Assembly: GCA_964570665.1 (NCBI GenBank)
Contig: CAZMZH010000013.1
Coordinates: forward strand, 49,798-113,797
Direction: 5' to 3'
Length of the DNA: 64,000 nucleotides
DNA from: JAJDAT01 sp964570665
GTDB taxonomy: Bacteria > Nitrospinota > Nitrospinia > Nitrospinales > JAJDAT01
Part shown: piece after piece, positions 18,193 to 26,621 of the stretch
Position numbering within the stretch: the stretch's first letter is position 1
How the letters are laid out: every line of letters begins with the position of its first letter
The notes under the pieces: generated by a model
Told to the model about the DNA's origin: nothing
Seen by the model: only the letters and a program-made list of their open reading frames with translations
The model's database searches: none
Translations under genes and position numbers: made by a program

Positions 18193-19002
18193 TTAATTGT
18201 AAAAAGTCATTTCTTTTAATTCCTCTCCATAATCTCTTTGAGATTTGCTAAAAGGAATTGGACCGTCTGGGAGACCGTTGATAAATTGTAAGACTCGTGG
18301 GTCCTTGCTATTTTTTATTTCTTCAGGGGTTCCCGAGGCGATAATTTCACCTTTAAATAACATAATAATTTTGTCTGCAATTCGAAAAGCGCTGGCTAGT
18401 TCATGAGTAACTACGATGGAGGTGATTCCCATTTTAGCGCTGAGATCTTTTATTAATTGATCGATAACTCCAATTGAAATGGGGTCTAATCCGGCGGACG
18501 GTTCGTCATAAAACACGATTTTTGGATCAAGGGCAATGGCTCTGGCCAGAGAAATCCGCTTAAGCATACCTCCGCTAATTTGTGACGGTTTTAAATGGTC
18601 TGCTCCCCTTAAGCCTACCATTTCAAGTTTCATTTTTACCATAATTTGAATGGTAGTCTCGTTCAAATTTGTATGTTCTCGCAATGGAAGCGCAACGTTT
18701 TCCTCCACGGTCATGGAATTAAAAAGAGCTCCACTTTGAAACATAATCCCATATTTTTTTCGTACTTTATTCATTTGATCTCGGTTCATGCCTACAATGT
18801 TTTCGCCATCTACTTCAATTTCGCCAGAATCGGGTTGGTAAACTCCTATCATGTGTTTTAGAACCGTACTCTTTCCACTGCCGCTTCCCCCCAAAATACA
18901 GGTGACTTTACCTTCTTCAAAATCGGCGTTAAAATTATCAAGAACAATCATTTGATTGTCACCCTCGCCAAAAGTTTTCTTAAGGTTTCTAATTTTTATC
19001 AT
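18193..19002 (-). CDS. mlaF: ABC transporter ATP-binding protein of the Mla system
   Basis: 269 residues. Walker A GGSGSGKST (about 36-44), signature ISGGMLKRISLARA with the family-typical GG-M-K-R, Walker B IVFYDEPSAGLDP and the H-loop VVTHEL. It powers retrograde or anterograde phospholipid transfer across the envelope together with MlaE and MlaD. Its ATG overlaps the stop of mlaE (TAATG), so the two are translationally coupled. Confidence 0.93.
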   Translation of the reverse strand: MIKIRNLKKTFGEGDNQMIVLDNFNADFEEGKVTCILGGSGSGKSTVLKHMIGVYQPDSGEIEVDGENIVGMNRDQMNKVRKKYGIMFQSGALFNSMTVEENVALPLREHTNLNETTIQIMVKMKLEMVGLRGADHLKPSQISGGMLKRISLARAIALDPKIVFYDEPSAGLDPISIGVIDQLIKDLSAKMGITSIVVTHELASAFRIADKIIMLFKGEIIASGTPEEIKNSKDPRVLQFINGLPDGPIPFSKSQRDYGEELKEMTFYN

Positions 19003-19820
19003 TATCCAAGAAAGAAGAAAAAAGCAGTGAAAACCATATCTGCAATTATAATTAAAATCATTGAGGTAACTACTGCCGAACGAGTATTTTGGCCGACTTT
19101 TTCAGCTCCCCCTTCTATAATAAAAGCAAGATAGCTTCCAATCATTACGATAATTAAGGCAAACATTCCGCTTTTAAATAATCCAGAAAAAACATCTTTT
19201 ACTTGAATGGCTTCTATTGATCGATCCATATAAATATAAGGATCAATTCCAAGTGTTGTTATCCCAATCAAGAATCCTCCAAATATCCCCATTAAATTTC
19301 CAAGAATAGTAAGGCACGGCAACATTACGATAAGAGCAAGGAAACGCGGAACGATCAAAAATTTTACGGGATCGAGCGCCATGGTTTCTAAGGCAAGAAT
19401 TTCATCGGAAACTTTCATCGTTCCCAACTCAGCTGTAAAAGCGGCTCCTACACGGCCTGCCATTACCAGCGCTGCCATAAGGGGTCCCAATTCTCTTGTA
19501 ATTGCAACTCCTACTAAAGCTCCGACATATTCTATGGCTCCAAATTGGGACATTTGATAGGCGGTCTGAATGGCTAGTATGACCCCGATTAAAAATAAGG
19601 TCAAAAAAACTATTAGAGCTGATTTAACTCCAACTTCCTCCATTTGAACCCACATTGATCCCCATTTTACGGGTTTTCCTCTCAGCGGTTCTATGAAGGA
19701 GCAGTAAAGAGTGTGCCGGGTTAGATAAAAAACCCCGCTAATCTCTTTGAATAGACCTACAAAAGCATCTTTTAATCGAAAAGCCTTATGTCCAATGTAA
19801 CCAAAAAACCGAGCCATCAT
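19002..19820 (-). CDS. mlaE: MlaE-family permease
   Basis: About 272 residues with five to six hydrophobic segments. Family marks: the SFIEPLRGK-to-WVQMEEVGVKSALIVFLTLF block, ITRELGPLMAALVMAGRVGAAFTAELGTMKVSDEILALE, and the C-terminal FFFFLG. It is the inner-membrane subunit of the Mla phospholipid ABC transporter. The frame can be extended to a TTG at 19862, but no start has a good ribosome site; ATG 19820 (or 19817) is taken as likelier. First gene of the mlaEFD operon; a three-gene partner-switching set lies upstream on the same strand. Confidence 0.92.
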   Translation of the reverse strand: MMARFFGYIGHKAFRLKDAFVGLFKEISGVFYLTRHTLYCSFIEPLRGKPVKWGSMWVQMEEVGVKSALIVFLTLFLIGVILAIQTAYQMSQFGAIEYVGALVGVAITRELGPLMAALVMAGRVGAAFTAELGTMKVSDEILALETMALDPVKFLIVPRFLALIVMLPCLTILGNLMGIFGGFLIGITTLGIDPYIYMDRSIEAIQVKDVFSGLFKSGMFALIIVMIGSYLAFIIEGGAEKVGQNTRSAVVTSMILIIIADMVFTAFFFFLG

Positions 19821-19989
19821 GACTATGTAAGAATGGATTTTAAACTTATGACTGCATTTCAAAAAAACAATTTAAAGAATCGTGGAGCTTTAATTATAAG
19901 CGCACTTTTTCCTGAAATCGTTTTTTAAACTAATTTTTGATGGATTGAGTTTTAAATTATCAAAAATTTAATAGCGTGTCGGGCTTTTA

Positions 19990-20328
19990 TTAAATTCCTT
20001 CGAGAGCTTTTTCTCTAGAATCAAAAATGTCGAACACGGTTGTAAGGCGGGCAATTTCAAAAATATCTTTAACGCAGGGGCTAAGACCGGCTAATCTGAA
20101 TATATTCTGCGTACTATGGCTCCATTGTAATCCTTCTACGAATGTAGCTATACCAGAACTATCAATATAGGAAACTCCTGATAAATCGACCACGATTGCC
20201 TTTTGGTCTTTTCGAAAGAGGCCAATTAATTGTTTTTGAAGTTCCGGAGAAGAATCCATATCGACATCTCCTTTAACGGAAACTACAACGGCGCTACCCA
20301 CCTCATCTGATTGAAAATCTAATGCCAT
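19990..20328 (-). CDS. STAS-domain anti-sigma-factor antagonist
   Basis: 112 residues forming a single STAS domain: VKGDVDMDSSPELQKQL and VVDLSGVSYIDSSGIATFVEG, with the conserved Ser in DSSG that RsbW-like kinases phosphorylate. It follows the RsbW-like gene by 6 bases in a SpoIIE-phosphatase, kinase, STAS operon. It is the RsbV/SpoIIAA-type switch of this module. Because mlaE follows about 170 bases downstream on the same strand, and MlaB of the Mla system is also a STAS protein, a second reading is that it serves as an MlaB-like subunit; the intact phosphoswitch and its operon favour the antagonist role. Confidence 0.88.
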   Translation of the reverse strand: MALDFQSDEVGSAVVVSVKGDVDMDSSPELQKQLIGLFRKDQKAIVVDLSGVSYIDSSGIATFVEGLQWSHSTQNIFRLAGLSPCVKDIFEIARLTTVFDIFDSREKALEGI

Positions 20329-20334
20329 TTTTTC

Positions 20335-20772
20335 CTACGTATTTTGAGAAACTGAACTAAATTGTAGGTCCAGTTTTTTAGACATGGTTAATAAAGTTCC
20401 TTTTTCTCGCTTCGTGCAATAATCGACATCGTCCATAATTTGGAAAATAAAAAAAGTCCCTAAACCTCCAGGTCGAATTTCATCTAATGGGCGCGGTTTA
20501 ATTTTTTCCGCGTCGCATTGTTTTCCATAATCTCTAATTTTGGCTATAAATTGATCGTCTTGAAAATCAAAGCAGAGTTCGATGGGTTGCCCTGGCGAAC
20601 CTTCATAGCTATATTTAATTATGTTGGAACAAGCCTCGTCCACACAAAGAACCAACTTGCAGGATAATTCATCCGCAACTTTTTGGCATGCGAGGTATTG
20701 TTTCAATGTTTCCCTTGCTAGCCGTAAATATTTAGATTCGCTTGGAATGGTTAATTTTACTGGCGCTTTCAT
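20335..20772 (-). CDS. RsbW/SpoIIAB-like serine-kinase (HATPase) protein
   Basis: 145 residues with a GHKL ATPase fold: N box LCVDEACSNIIKYSY (about 43-57) and the G2 region RPGGLGTFFIFQIMDDV. Such proteins bind a sigma factor or other partner and phosphorylate the STAS antagonist. Its ATG overlaps the TGA of the SpoIIE phosphatase gene (ATGA), and the STAS gene follows. No sigma-factor gene is in the vicinity, so the final target is unknown. Confidence 0.88.
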   Translation of the reverse strand: MKAPVKLTIPSESKYLRLARETLKQYLACQKVADELSCKLVLCVDEACSNIIKYSYEGSPGQPIELCFDFQDDQFIAKIRDYGKQCDAEKIKPRPLDEIRPGGLGTFFIFQIMDDVDYCTKREKGTLLTMSKKLDLQFSSVSQNT

Positions 20773-22067
20773 AAAACGTCAAAGGTCAATATTGTTAAAT
20801 CGTCGAATTGAGATGCATCTCCAACAAAATCATTAATTTTTTGGTGGATTATTCCTATTAGATCTTCAAGTGAACCGGTCTCATTTAACAGGATATCATA
20901 CAAACGTTCTAATCCGAACTGGTTGTTTTGATTATCTTTCGGTTCGATTGCCCCATCTGTGTAGAGTAAAATTCTATCTCCCTTATGGATAATTATTTCT
21001 TCTTCGGGATATTTTGCGGAGGGAAGAATTCCAAGCGGAGGTCCCCCAGCCGGGAATTTTTCTTCTAGTTTTTTTTCGGAAGTTTTATAAATTAAGCTTG
21101 GGTGGCCAGCATTAGCAACTTTTAAGGATTTTTTCTTTAAATCTAAAAGTAAATAAACGGCAGTTGTGAACATGCCTCCTTTTGCATTTTCACACAAAGC
21201 TTTATTAACTCCCTCTAGGGTCGGCCCAGGGTTGGGGTCTTTTTGCGAAATGTATCTAAAATCGCTCATTAATCGGGCCATTAGTAATGCCGCTGGAACT
21301 CCTTTGCCCGAAACGTCTCCGATGACAATTCCTAGCATGTCGTTACCAAAAGGAATAAAATCGAAATAATCCCCTCCAACCTCTCTAGCTGGAAGGGTTT
21401 TTGCGCCAAAAGCGAATCCTGGAACCTTGGGAACTTCTGAAGGTAAAAAGCTTTCTTGAACAGACCGAGAAAGTTCCATATCTCTTTCCATTCGTTTGTT
21501 ATTTACTATAACTTGGTGTGAACGTGCATTATGGATCGCTAAAGCCGCGCTCTCACAGAACATTTGAAAAAGAGTTTTATCGCCTTCGGTAAATTTTTCC
21601 CCAGAGTCTCTATGGTGGATTACTTGACAAACTCCGATGGTTTCTCCTTTAACTTTTAATGCTGAGCAAAGAATGGCGCCAGTTTTAAAGCCTGTCTCCT
21701 TATCGTAACTGGGATTAAAATTTGGGTGTTCGTAAGCGTCTTTTAATAAAATGGTTTCCCCTGTTTGAGCTACGGTTCCGGCAATTCCTTGACCTACTTT
21801 AAGTTGACGAACTTTTCCCACTTCTTTCAATTTTTCGCCAACTGAGCTTAGCGCTATATAGATATTCAGGTCTCCAGTTTCGGAATCTAATAACAAAAGC
21901 GAGCAAGCATCTGCTTTTGCAACTTGTTTTGCGCTCTGCATTATTATATCCAAGAGCTTGTCGAGCTCTAGTTGGGAGTTCAATAGGGAGTTTATTTTAA
22001 AACAAGTTTCCAGTTGTGCCAGTCGTTCTTTACATTTGGGGAGACTTTCCTGATATTGCTGCGGCAT
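20769..22067 (-). CDS. GAF-domain SpoIIE-type serine phosphatase (RsbU-like)
   Basis: 432 residues. A coiled start, a GAF domain (about 25-180; KADACSLLLLDSETGDLNIY, KVGQGIAGTVAQTGETILL) and a PP2C/SpoIIE phosphatase domain (about 200-432) with metal ligands in REVGGDYFDF and GDVSGKGVPAALLMA, NAGHPSLIY and LLYTDGAIE. It would dephosphorylate the STAS protein two genes downstream and so release the partner held by the kinase. The GAF domain is the likely sensor. The first gene of the partner-switching operon. Confidence 0.9.
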   Translation of the reverse strand: MPQQYQESLPKCKERLAQLETCFKINSLLNSQLELDKLLDIIMQSAKQVAKADACSLLLLDSETGDLNIYIALSSVGEKLKEVGKVRQLKVGQGIAGTVAQTGETILLKDAYEHPNFNPSYDKETGFKTGAILCSALKVKGETIGVCQVIHHRDSGEKFTEGDKTLFQMFCESAALAIHNARSHQVIVNNKRMERDMELSRSVQESFLPSEVPKVPGFAFGAKTLPAREVGGDYFDFIPFGNDMLGIVIGDVSGKGVPAALLMARLMSDFRYISQKDPNPGPTLEGVNKALCENAKGGMFTTAVYLLLDLKKKSLKVANAGHPSLIYKTSEKKLEEKFPAGGPPLGILPSAKYPEEEIIIHKGDRILLYTDGAIEPKDNQNNQFGLERLYDILLNETGSLEDLIGIIHQKINDFVGDASQFDDLTILTFDVL

Positions 22068-22286
22068 TTTTTACTCAATGAAAAGTGGGTAGATCAAATT
22101 ATTTAGTTTTTTATACCTTAGGACACTACTTAATCAAATAGGTAATTTTTCTTCTCGTTTAATTATGGGGAAATTAAGACTTTCCCTTGCTAAAAAACCT
22201 CGTTAAAATTACCATAAAAGGTTTAAAATTAAATAAAGGACTTATTTTTAGTCCAAAAATTTTAGGTTCTTACGATTTATATTCAA

Positions 22287-24557
22287 ATGGATTCAACTTT
22301 TTCGAAATTCTCTAACCGAAAATTGCCCGGAGATAATAAAAAAAGAAGTTGGTCCCCAATCAAAGAAACTCTAAAAGTTTCAATATTAGAAATAGAGCGA
22401 CCTCGATTTCATACTTTAGATTGGCTAATTTTTCATTGGAATATTGCTGTAGGTCCTCAATTAAGCGAGATTTCAAAGGTCGAAAAATTTCGATCTAAAC
22501 GGCTTGATGTTGCCGTTGTTAATAAAGAATGGATTCATGCTATTCGACCTTTGGAAAATAGCATTATGAGGCAAATTAATCATTTAGCCGGAGAAACATT
22601 AATAGAGAGTATAAGGTTTAAGGTAAAAACCAATTTAACCAGGCCTGTAAATAAAATTATGAAAGAAACAATTAAGCAAAATAAGTGTGAAGAAAAAAAC
22701 CAATTGAGTCATATCAAGGCTAAAGGAGAAAGTAATTTGAAACCGGTTGAGAAATTGAAACAATTAAAAAATAAATTTAGATTTGTTTCGTTAGCATTTT
22801 CTCTTAGCGCCTTAACCTTTTTATCAAATTGCGTTTCAGCTCCAGAGACTGTTCCCGAAACAATTGATTTAAGCAGTTCTTTCTCAACAAAAGAAATTAG
22901 TCAAATTCGAGCTAACAATCCAGCTAAAGATTATAAGGACCCACGTTCGTACTATCACTTCCTTATGGCAGTGAGGGCTGAACGCGAAGGAGATTTTGAA
23001 GGGGCCGCTAGGAATTATGAAAAGGTGGTTAAGCATGATCCCGACAGCCGTGACTTTAGACTGATTTTGGCGCGTCTTTATTTGAGGTTAGGGAATTTTG
23101 ACGATGTACAGAAAGTTTGTAAAGACGCCTTAAATCGTTTTCCTGAGGAAGAGGAATTTTCAATTATTTTAGCCGATACTTTGTCAAGCCTCGGAAAGGG
23201 AGAGGAAGCTCTTTCATACTTAAAAAACGGTTTGAAAAATTCTTCAAAGAAGCACAAGACTTATGCTCTGGCTGGATCCATTTATTCTAAAAATGGGAAT
23301 TTGGAGAAAGCTCGAGAAATGTTTGAAAAGCTTTCTTTGTTAAGACCTGGAAACCCATTAGGTCATCACTATTTGGGAACCACTTTAGCCCAGATGAATC
23401 GTTTTAACGAAGCTGAAAAATCCTTAAGAAAAGCTCTTGGTTTAAGACCAAGTTTCAAAAAATCAAGAGAGTTCCTAGCTTGGGTCCTTGAAAAAAAGGG
23501 TTTGAGAGAGAAGGCTATTGCTCAATATAATTTTTTATTGAAATTAGATCCGGGCGACAAAACTGCCGAAAAAAGATTAGAGCGTTTGATTCTTGCCGAA
23601 GAAAAAAACGAAAAACTTATTTATGAAGGTTTCCCAATGCCCGAAGATTCAAGCGTTAACTTAAAACTTGGTATTATGCTTTATGAACAGGGAAAACCAG
23701 GAAGAGCATTAGAAGAGTTTCGTCTTTTGTTAGCTGAGCAAGAGAATAAAAATTTAAGGTTATTGATCGCTAAAATTTATGAAGATAAAGAAAGATACAA
23801 AGAGGCTTTAGTAGAATTGGATTTGGTCCGGAAAATGGAACCCGATTCCGTAGGAGTTTTATTACAAATTGCTCGAATGCAAAACCTTGATGAAAATATT
23901 AAAGAATCGATTAAGGTATTGGAAGAAGCCGTAAAAATTGAGCCTGATGAAGATCAACTTTATCATTCATTATCTTTGGCTTATATGTCTGAGAATAATT
24001 ATCCAGTCGCGATTAAAAATATTCGAAAAGCTATTGAGATTGACGACAAAAAAGATTCCTACTTTTTTGAATTAGGGGCTCTATTGGAAAGAGTTGGAAA
24101 GTATGAAGGAGCTATTGAGGCAATGGAACAAGTTTTAAAAATCAATCCTATGCATTCTAATGCTCATAATTTCATTGGATATATATACGCTCTTCAAGGA
24201 AAAAAGCTTGAACTAGCAATTGAACATTTGAAAAAAGCTTTAATGATCCAACCACAAAATGGTTATTTCTTAGATAGTTTAGGTTGGGTTTATTTTAAAA
24301 AAGGAGAAAGCCAGAAAGCCCTAACTGAAATTAAAAAAGCTATGATTTATACCGACCCAGACCCTGTTTTATACGAACATTTGGGCGATATTCATTATTC
24401 CTTAAAAAACTATTTTGAAGCAAATAAAGCTTGGAAAATAAGTCTTTCCCTAACAAATAAGAAGGCGGATAAACCGGATGGAGGTGAATTGCCAAACCCA
24501 AGTGAATTAGAACAAAAAATTCGCGACGTTAGAGTTTTATTAAATAATAGTCTTTAA
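22287..24557 (+). CDS. DUF721 (DciA-like) domain in frame with a TPR lipoprotein
   Basis: One open frame of 756 codons. Residues about 25-115 match the DUF721/DciA pattern (WLIFHWNIAVGPQLSEISK, LDVAVVNKEWIHAI, LIESIRFKV); DciA is a cytoplasmic helicase-associated replication protein. Residues 151-182 are instead a textbook lipoprotein signal: basic n-region, hydrophobic core, lipobox LSNC with Cys182. The remainder holds about 14 TPR repeats. A TTG at 22737 (codon 151) is preceded by AAAGGAG at 22722-22728 with 8 bases of spacing, so the TPR lipoprotein (606 residues) very probably starts there. The signal cannot work as an N-terminal signal in the long product. Either two proteins are made from one frame or a stop for the DUF721 gene has been lost (mutation or sequencing error). 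The lipoprotein precedes the LolB-like gene. Confidence 0.8.
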   Translation: MDSTFSKFSNRKLPGDNKKRSWSPIKETLKVSILEIERPRFHTLDWLIFHWNIAVGPQLSEISKVEKFRSKRLDVAVVNKEWIHAIRPLENSIMRQINHLAGETLIESIRFKVKTNLTRPVNKIMKETIKQNKCEEKNQLSHIKAKGESNLKPVEKLKQLKNKFRFVSLAFSLSALTFLSNCVSAPETVPETIDLSSSFSTKEISQIRANNPAKDYKDPRSYYHFLMAVRAEREGDFEGAARNYEKVVKHDPDSRDFRLILARLYLRLGNFDDVQKVCKDALNRFPEEEEFSIILADTLSSLGKGEEALSYLKNGLKNSSKKHKTYALAGSIYSKNGNLEKAREMFEKLSLLRPGNPLGHHYLGTTLAQMNRFNEAEKSLRKALGLRPSFKKSREFLAWVLEKKGLREKAIAQYNFLLKLDPGDKTAEKRLERLILAEEKNEKLIYEGFPMPEDSSVNLKLGIMLYEQGKPGRALEEFRLLLAEQENKNLRLLIAKIYEDKERYKEALVELDLVRKMEPDSVGVLLQIARMQNLDENIKESIKVLEEAVKIEPDEDQLYHSLSLAYMSENNYPVAIKNIRKAIEIDDKKDSYFFELGALLERVGKYEGAIEAMEQVLKINPMHSNAHNFIGYIYALQGKKLELAIEHLKKALMIQPQNGYFLDSLGWVYFKKGESQKALTEIKKAMIYTDPDPVLYEHLGDIHYSLKNYFEANKAWKISLSLTNKKADKPDGGELPNPSELEQKIRDVRVLLNNSL
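22722..22739 (+). promoter_or_regulatory. internal ribosome binding site and TTG start of the TPR lipoprotein
   Basis: AAAGGAG (22722-22728), eight bases, then TTG (22737-22739) in frame with the DUF721 reading frame. The site immediately precedes a lipoprotein signal peptide, which is why I consider it a true start and not a chance match. Confidence 0.6.
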
Positions 24558-24617
24558 TGCTCTTGGAAGTTTGTTTAAATCAATAATTGATAAACTATAT
24601 TTTTTAAATTTTAATTA

Positions 24618-25424
24618 ATGAGACTCTTTGAATTATTGATTGCAAACCCACGTTTAAAAAAAGCTTTATTAGTGGGAGCTTATTTTTCGGTTTTTAATTT
24701 TATTAGTTGTCAAACTCTTCCCCCAGAAAAATCCCTTAAATTTATACAAAAGACGGATATAGGTTCTTTTTTATTTAAAGCCTTGGTTGAGCGAGGCAAA
24801 AGTTTAAACGATTTTAAATCGTTTGCTCGAACTGTGGTAAAAAAAAACGACCATAAACAATCGCTTAAACAAGCGATTGTAATACGGGGCGTCGACTCAC
24901 TTCGGATTGATGTTTTATCTTTATTTAATCAGCCGTTAGGCGTTTTTATTCAAAAAGATAACCAAACTTTTCTTTTTGAACCCAGTAAGAATAAGTATTA
25001 TAGAGATAAAGAAGCCTTAGGATTAATTGAACGGCTTTTGGGGATGGAAATTAACTTTGAGGAGTTCATCCCTCTAGTTTCTGGAAATGTTCCTTTTATG
25101 GATCAATTAACTCCTATGGATTCGTGGATTTCTGAAGACGGTTCAACTTATAAATTGTTCCTTCAGTCTAAAAATTTGGAGTTTAATTTTGCTGTGGAGT
25201 TTGATGCGGTAACCCGGGTTCCTAAGAAATTAACCAAATTAGTGAAGAATAGAGAGATTTATAGCGTCATCTGGAAAAACTTCAAAACGGTAGATAGATA
25301 TGATTTAGCCCTCCTTTTAGAATGGTCCAATAGTTATGGTAATGAAAGTTTGGTTGTAAAACTTAATAACCCAGTCTTAAATACTGGAATAAAAGACTCT
25401 GCATTTCACCTAAAAATTCCGTAA
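24618..25424 (+). CDS. LolB-like outer-membrane lipoprotein
   Basis: 268 residues. Basic N-terminus, hydrophobic core and lipobox ISCQ place a lipidated Cys near residue 31. The mature part is a predicted beta-rich fold of the LolA/LolB shape (QAIVIRGVDSLRIDVLSLFNQPLGVFIQ; the C-terminal AVEFDAVTRVPKKLTKLV). Sequence similarity to E. coli LolB is not obvious; the call rests on fold pattern, lipobox and position directly before ispE and prs, where lolB sits in many proteobacteria. LolB accepts lipoproteins from LolA and inserts them in the outer membrane. Stop TAA is followed one base later by the ispE start. Confidence 0.6.
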   Translation: MRLFELLIANPRLKKALLVGAYFSVFNFISCQTLPPEKSLKFIQKTDIGSFLFKALVERGKSLNDFKSFARTVVKKNDHKQSLKQAIVIRGVDSLRIDVLSLFNQPLGVFIQKDNQTFLFEPSKNKYYRDKEALGLIERLLGMEINFEEFIPLVSGNVPFMDQLTPMDSWISEDGSTYKLFLQSKNLEFNFAVEFDAVTRVPKKLTKLVKNREIYSVIWKNFKTVDRYDLALLLEWSNSYGNESLVVKLNNPVLNTGIKDSAFHLKIP

Positions 25425-25425
25425 A

Positions 25426-26337
25426 TTGATTCTAAAAACACCAGCCAAGATTAATTTTGGGCTTCAAATTATAAATAAACGCCCTGATGGATTTCATGAG
25501 CTTGAAACTATACTCCAGATGATTGCTCTATTTGATGAGTTGGAATTTCTTGCAAGTGATGGAAAAATAAAGCTAAGTTGTAATCAACCAGGAATACCCG
25601 AAGATGAAAATAACCTAGTTTTTAAAGCCGCAAAGGTATTAAGAGAAAAATTCCCAGAAAAGACAGGGGCAGGCGTTAAAATTAATTTGAAAAAAAATAT
25701 TCCAGCGGGAGCTGGGCTTGGAGGGGGGAGTGGAAATGCCGCTTTTGCTTTATTAGGACTTAATAAGTTTTGGGATCTTGGTTTAAGTTGCGGAGAATTA
25801 ATCTCATTTGCGGCTTCTTTAGGTTCTGATATACCGTTTTTTTTGGTTTCTCCCACTGCATTGGGAACGGGAAGAGGAGAAAAAATAGTTAAAATTGTGA
25901 GTCCTCAGAAAATTTCCGTTGTTATTGTTTTTCCAAGCGTTTTTATTTCAACCCCTTGGGTTTACCAAAACCTAAATTTAGAGTTGACAAAAACGGAAAA
26001 CAATATTAGCATTTTGCAAAAATTTTTATCCCAATCAGATATTTCGCAATTAGGGAAATCTCTTCAAAATCATCTAGAACCCGTTGTTTTTAAAAAGTAT
26101 CCCCTTGTGGGGGAAATCAAAGATAAGCTTTTAGAAATGGGGGCTTGTGGGGCTTTGATGTCAGGGAGTGGCTCTGCAGTTTTTGGGATTTTTGAAGATT
26201 CATTCAAAGCAAAGGAAGCATACGAAAAGCTTCCAAAAGGGCAATGGTCTTCATTTCTGACAGAAACCGTTTCTAGTTTTTCTGAGTTTTTGCCGGAATC
26301 GATTATTGAATATTCCCAAATAATGAATTTGGGATAA
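25426..26337 (+). CDS. ispE: 4-diphosphocytidyl-2-C-methyl-D-erythritol kinase
   Basis: 303 residues, GHMP-kinase family. Opening LKTPAKINFGL, ATP-binding PAGAGLGGGSGNAAF, and GSGSAVFG near the C-terminus are the family motifs. It phosphorylates CDP-methylerythritol in the MEP pathway for isoprenoids. The start is a TTG one base after the LolB-like stop (TAAATTG); no ribosome site is visible, so translation is probably coupled. It is part of the lolB-ispE-prs-rplY-pth cluster. Confidence 0.94.
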   Translation: MILKTPAKINFGLQIINKRPDGFHELETILQMIALFDELEFLASDGKIKLSCNQPGIPEDENNLVFKAAKVLREKFPEKTGAGVKINLKKNIPAGAGLGGGSGNAAFALLGLNKFWDLGLSCGELISFAASLGSDIPFFLVSPTALGTGRGEKIVKIVSPQKISVVIVFPSVFISTPWVYQNLNLELTKTENNISILQKFLSQSDISQLGKSLQNHLEPVVFKKYPLVGEIKDKLLEMGACGALMSGSGSAVFGIFEDSFKAKEAYEKLPKGQWSSFLTETVSSFSEFLPESIIEYSQIMNLG

Positions 26338-26471
26338 AAATCTCCCTCGGTTTTGCCATGGCCGGGTAAATCGGGAATTAACATAAGCCGGTCGGGGTAC
26401 TAAAAATTCATTTCGCGCAGAGATTGGAAGTAGGCAAAACTGAATAAGCCTTGCAGGCTAAAATGAGCCAT
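26338..26471 (-). pseudogene. alpha/beta-hydrolase N-terminal relic
   Basis: On the minus strand a frame beginning near 26471 reads MAHFSLQGLFSFAYFQ, then LREMNF, a TAG stop, and continues in frame as YPDRLMLIPDLPGHGKTEGDF. The second part is the strand-helix region of alpha/beta-hydrolases (the RVIAPDLPGHGxSxG motif) that precedes the nucleophile elbow. The nucleophile, acid and histidine are absent: the frame soon runs into the antisense of ispE. So this is a truncated, stop-interrupted remnant, not a working gene. It sits between ispE and tRNA-Gln, suggesting past insertion or decay next to the tRNA. Confidence 0.5.
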
Positions 26472-26532
26472 CCTCCCGATTCAAACGATTCATTTAAACG
26501 CGAATTACTAGTCTTATAAAGACTATAACTAT

Positions 26533-26604
26533 TGGGGCGTCGACAAGCGGTAAGTCACAGGATTTTGATTCCTGCATGCGGAGGTTCGAATCCTCCCGCC
26601 CCAG
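26533..26604 (+). tRNA. tRNA-Gln (anticodon TTG)
   Basis: 72 bases. Acceptor TGGGGCG pairs with CGCCCCA, discriminator G at 26604, anticodon stem CAGGA/TCCTG with loop TTTTGAT giving anticodon TTG, and T arm GGAGG-TTCGAAT-CCTCC. CCA is not encoded. It lies between ispE and prs on the same strand. Confidence 0.97.
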
Positions 26605-26621
26605 TTAACTTATTTGTTAAA

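Noticed and set aside
19990..20328. STAS gene called outright as mlaB
   Set aside because: Its operon with RsbW-like kinase and SpoIIE phosphatase and intact DSSG switch favour an anti-sigma antagonist; mlaB role is kept only as a hypothesis.
26532..26621. Extension of prs upstream through the tRNA-Gln gene
   Set aside because: The added residues are translation of the tRNA; the conserved N-terminus of PRPP synthase starts at 26622.
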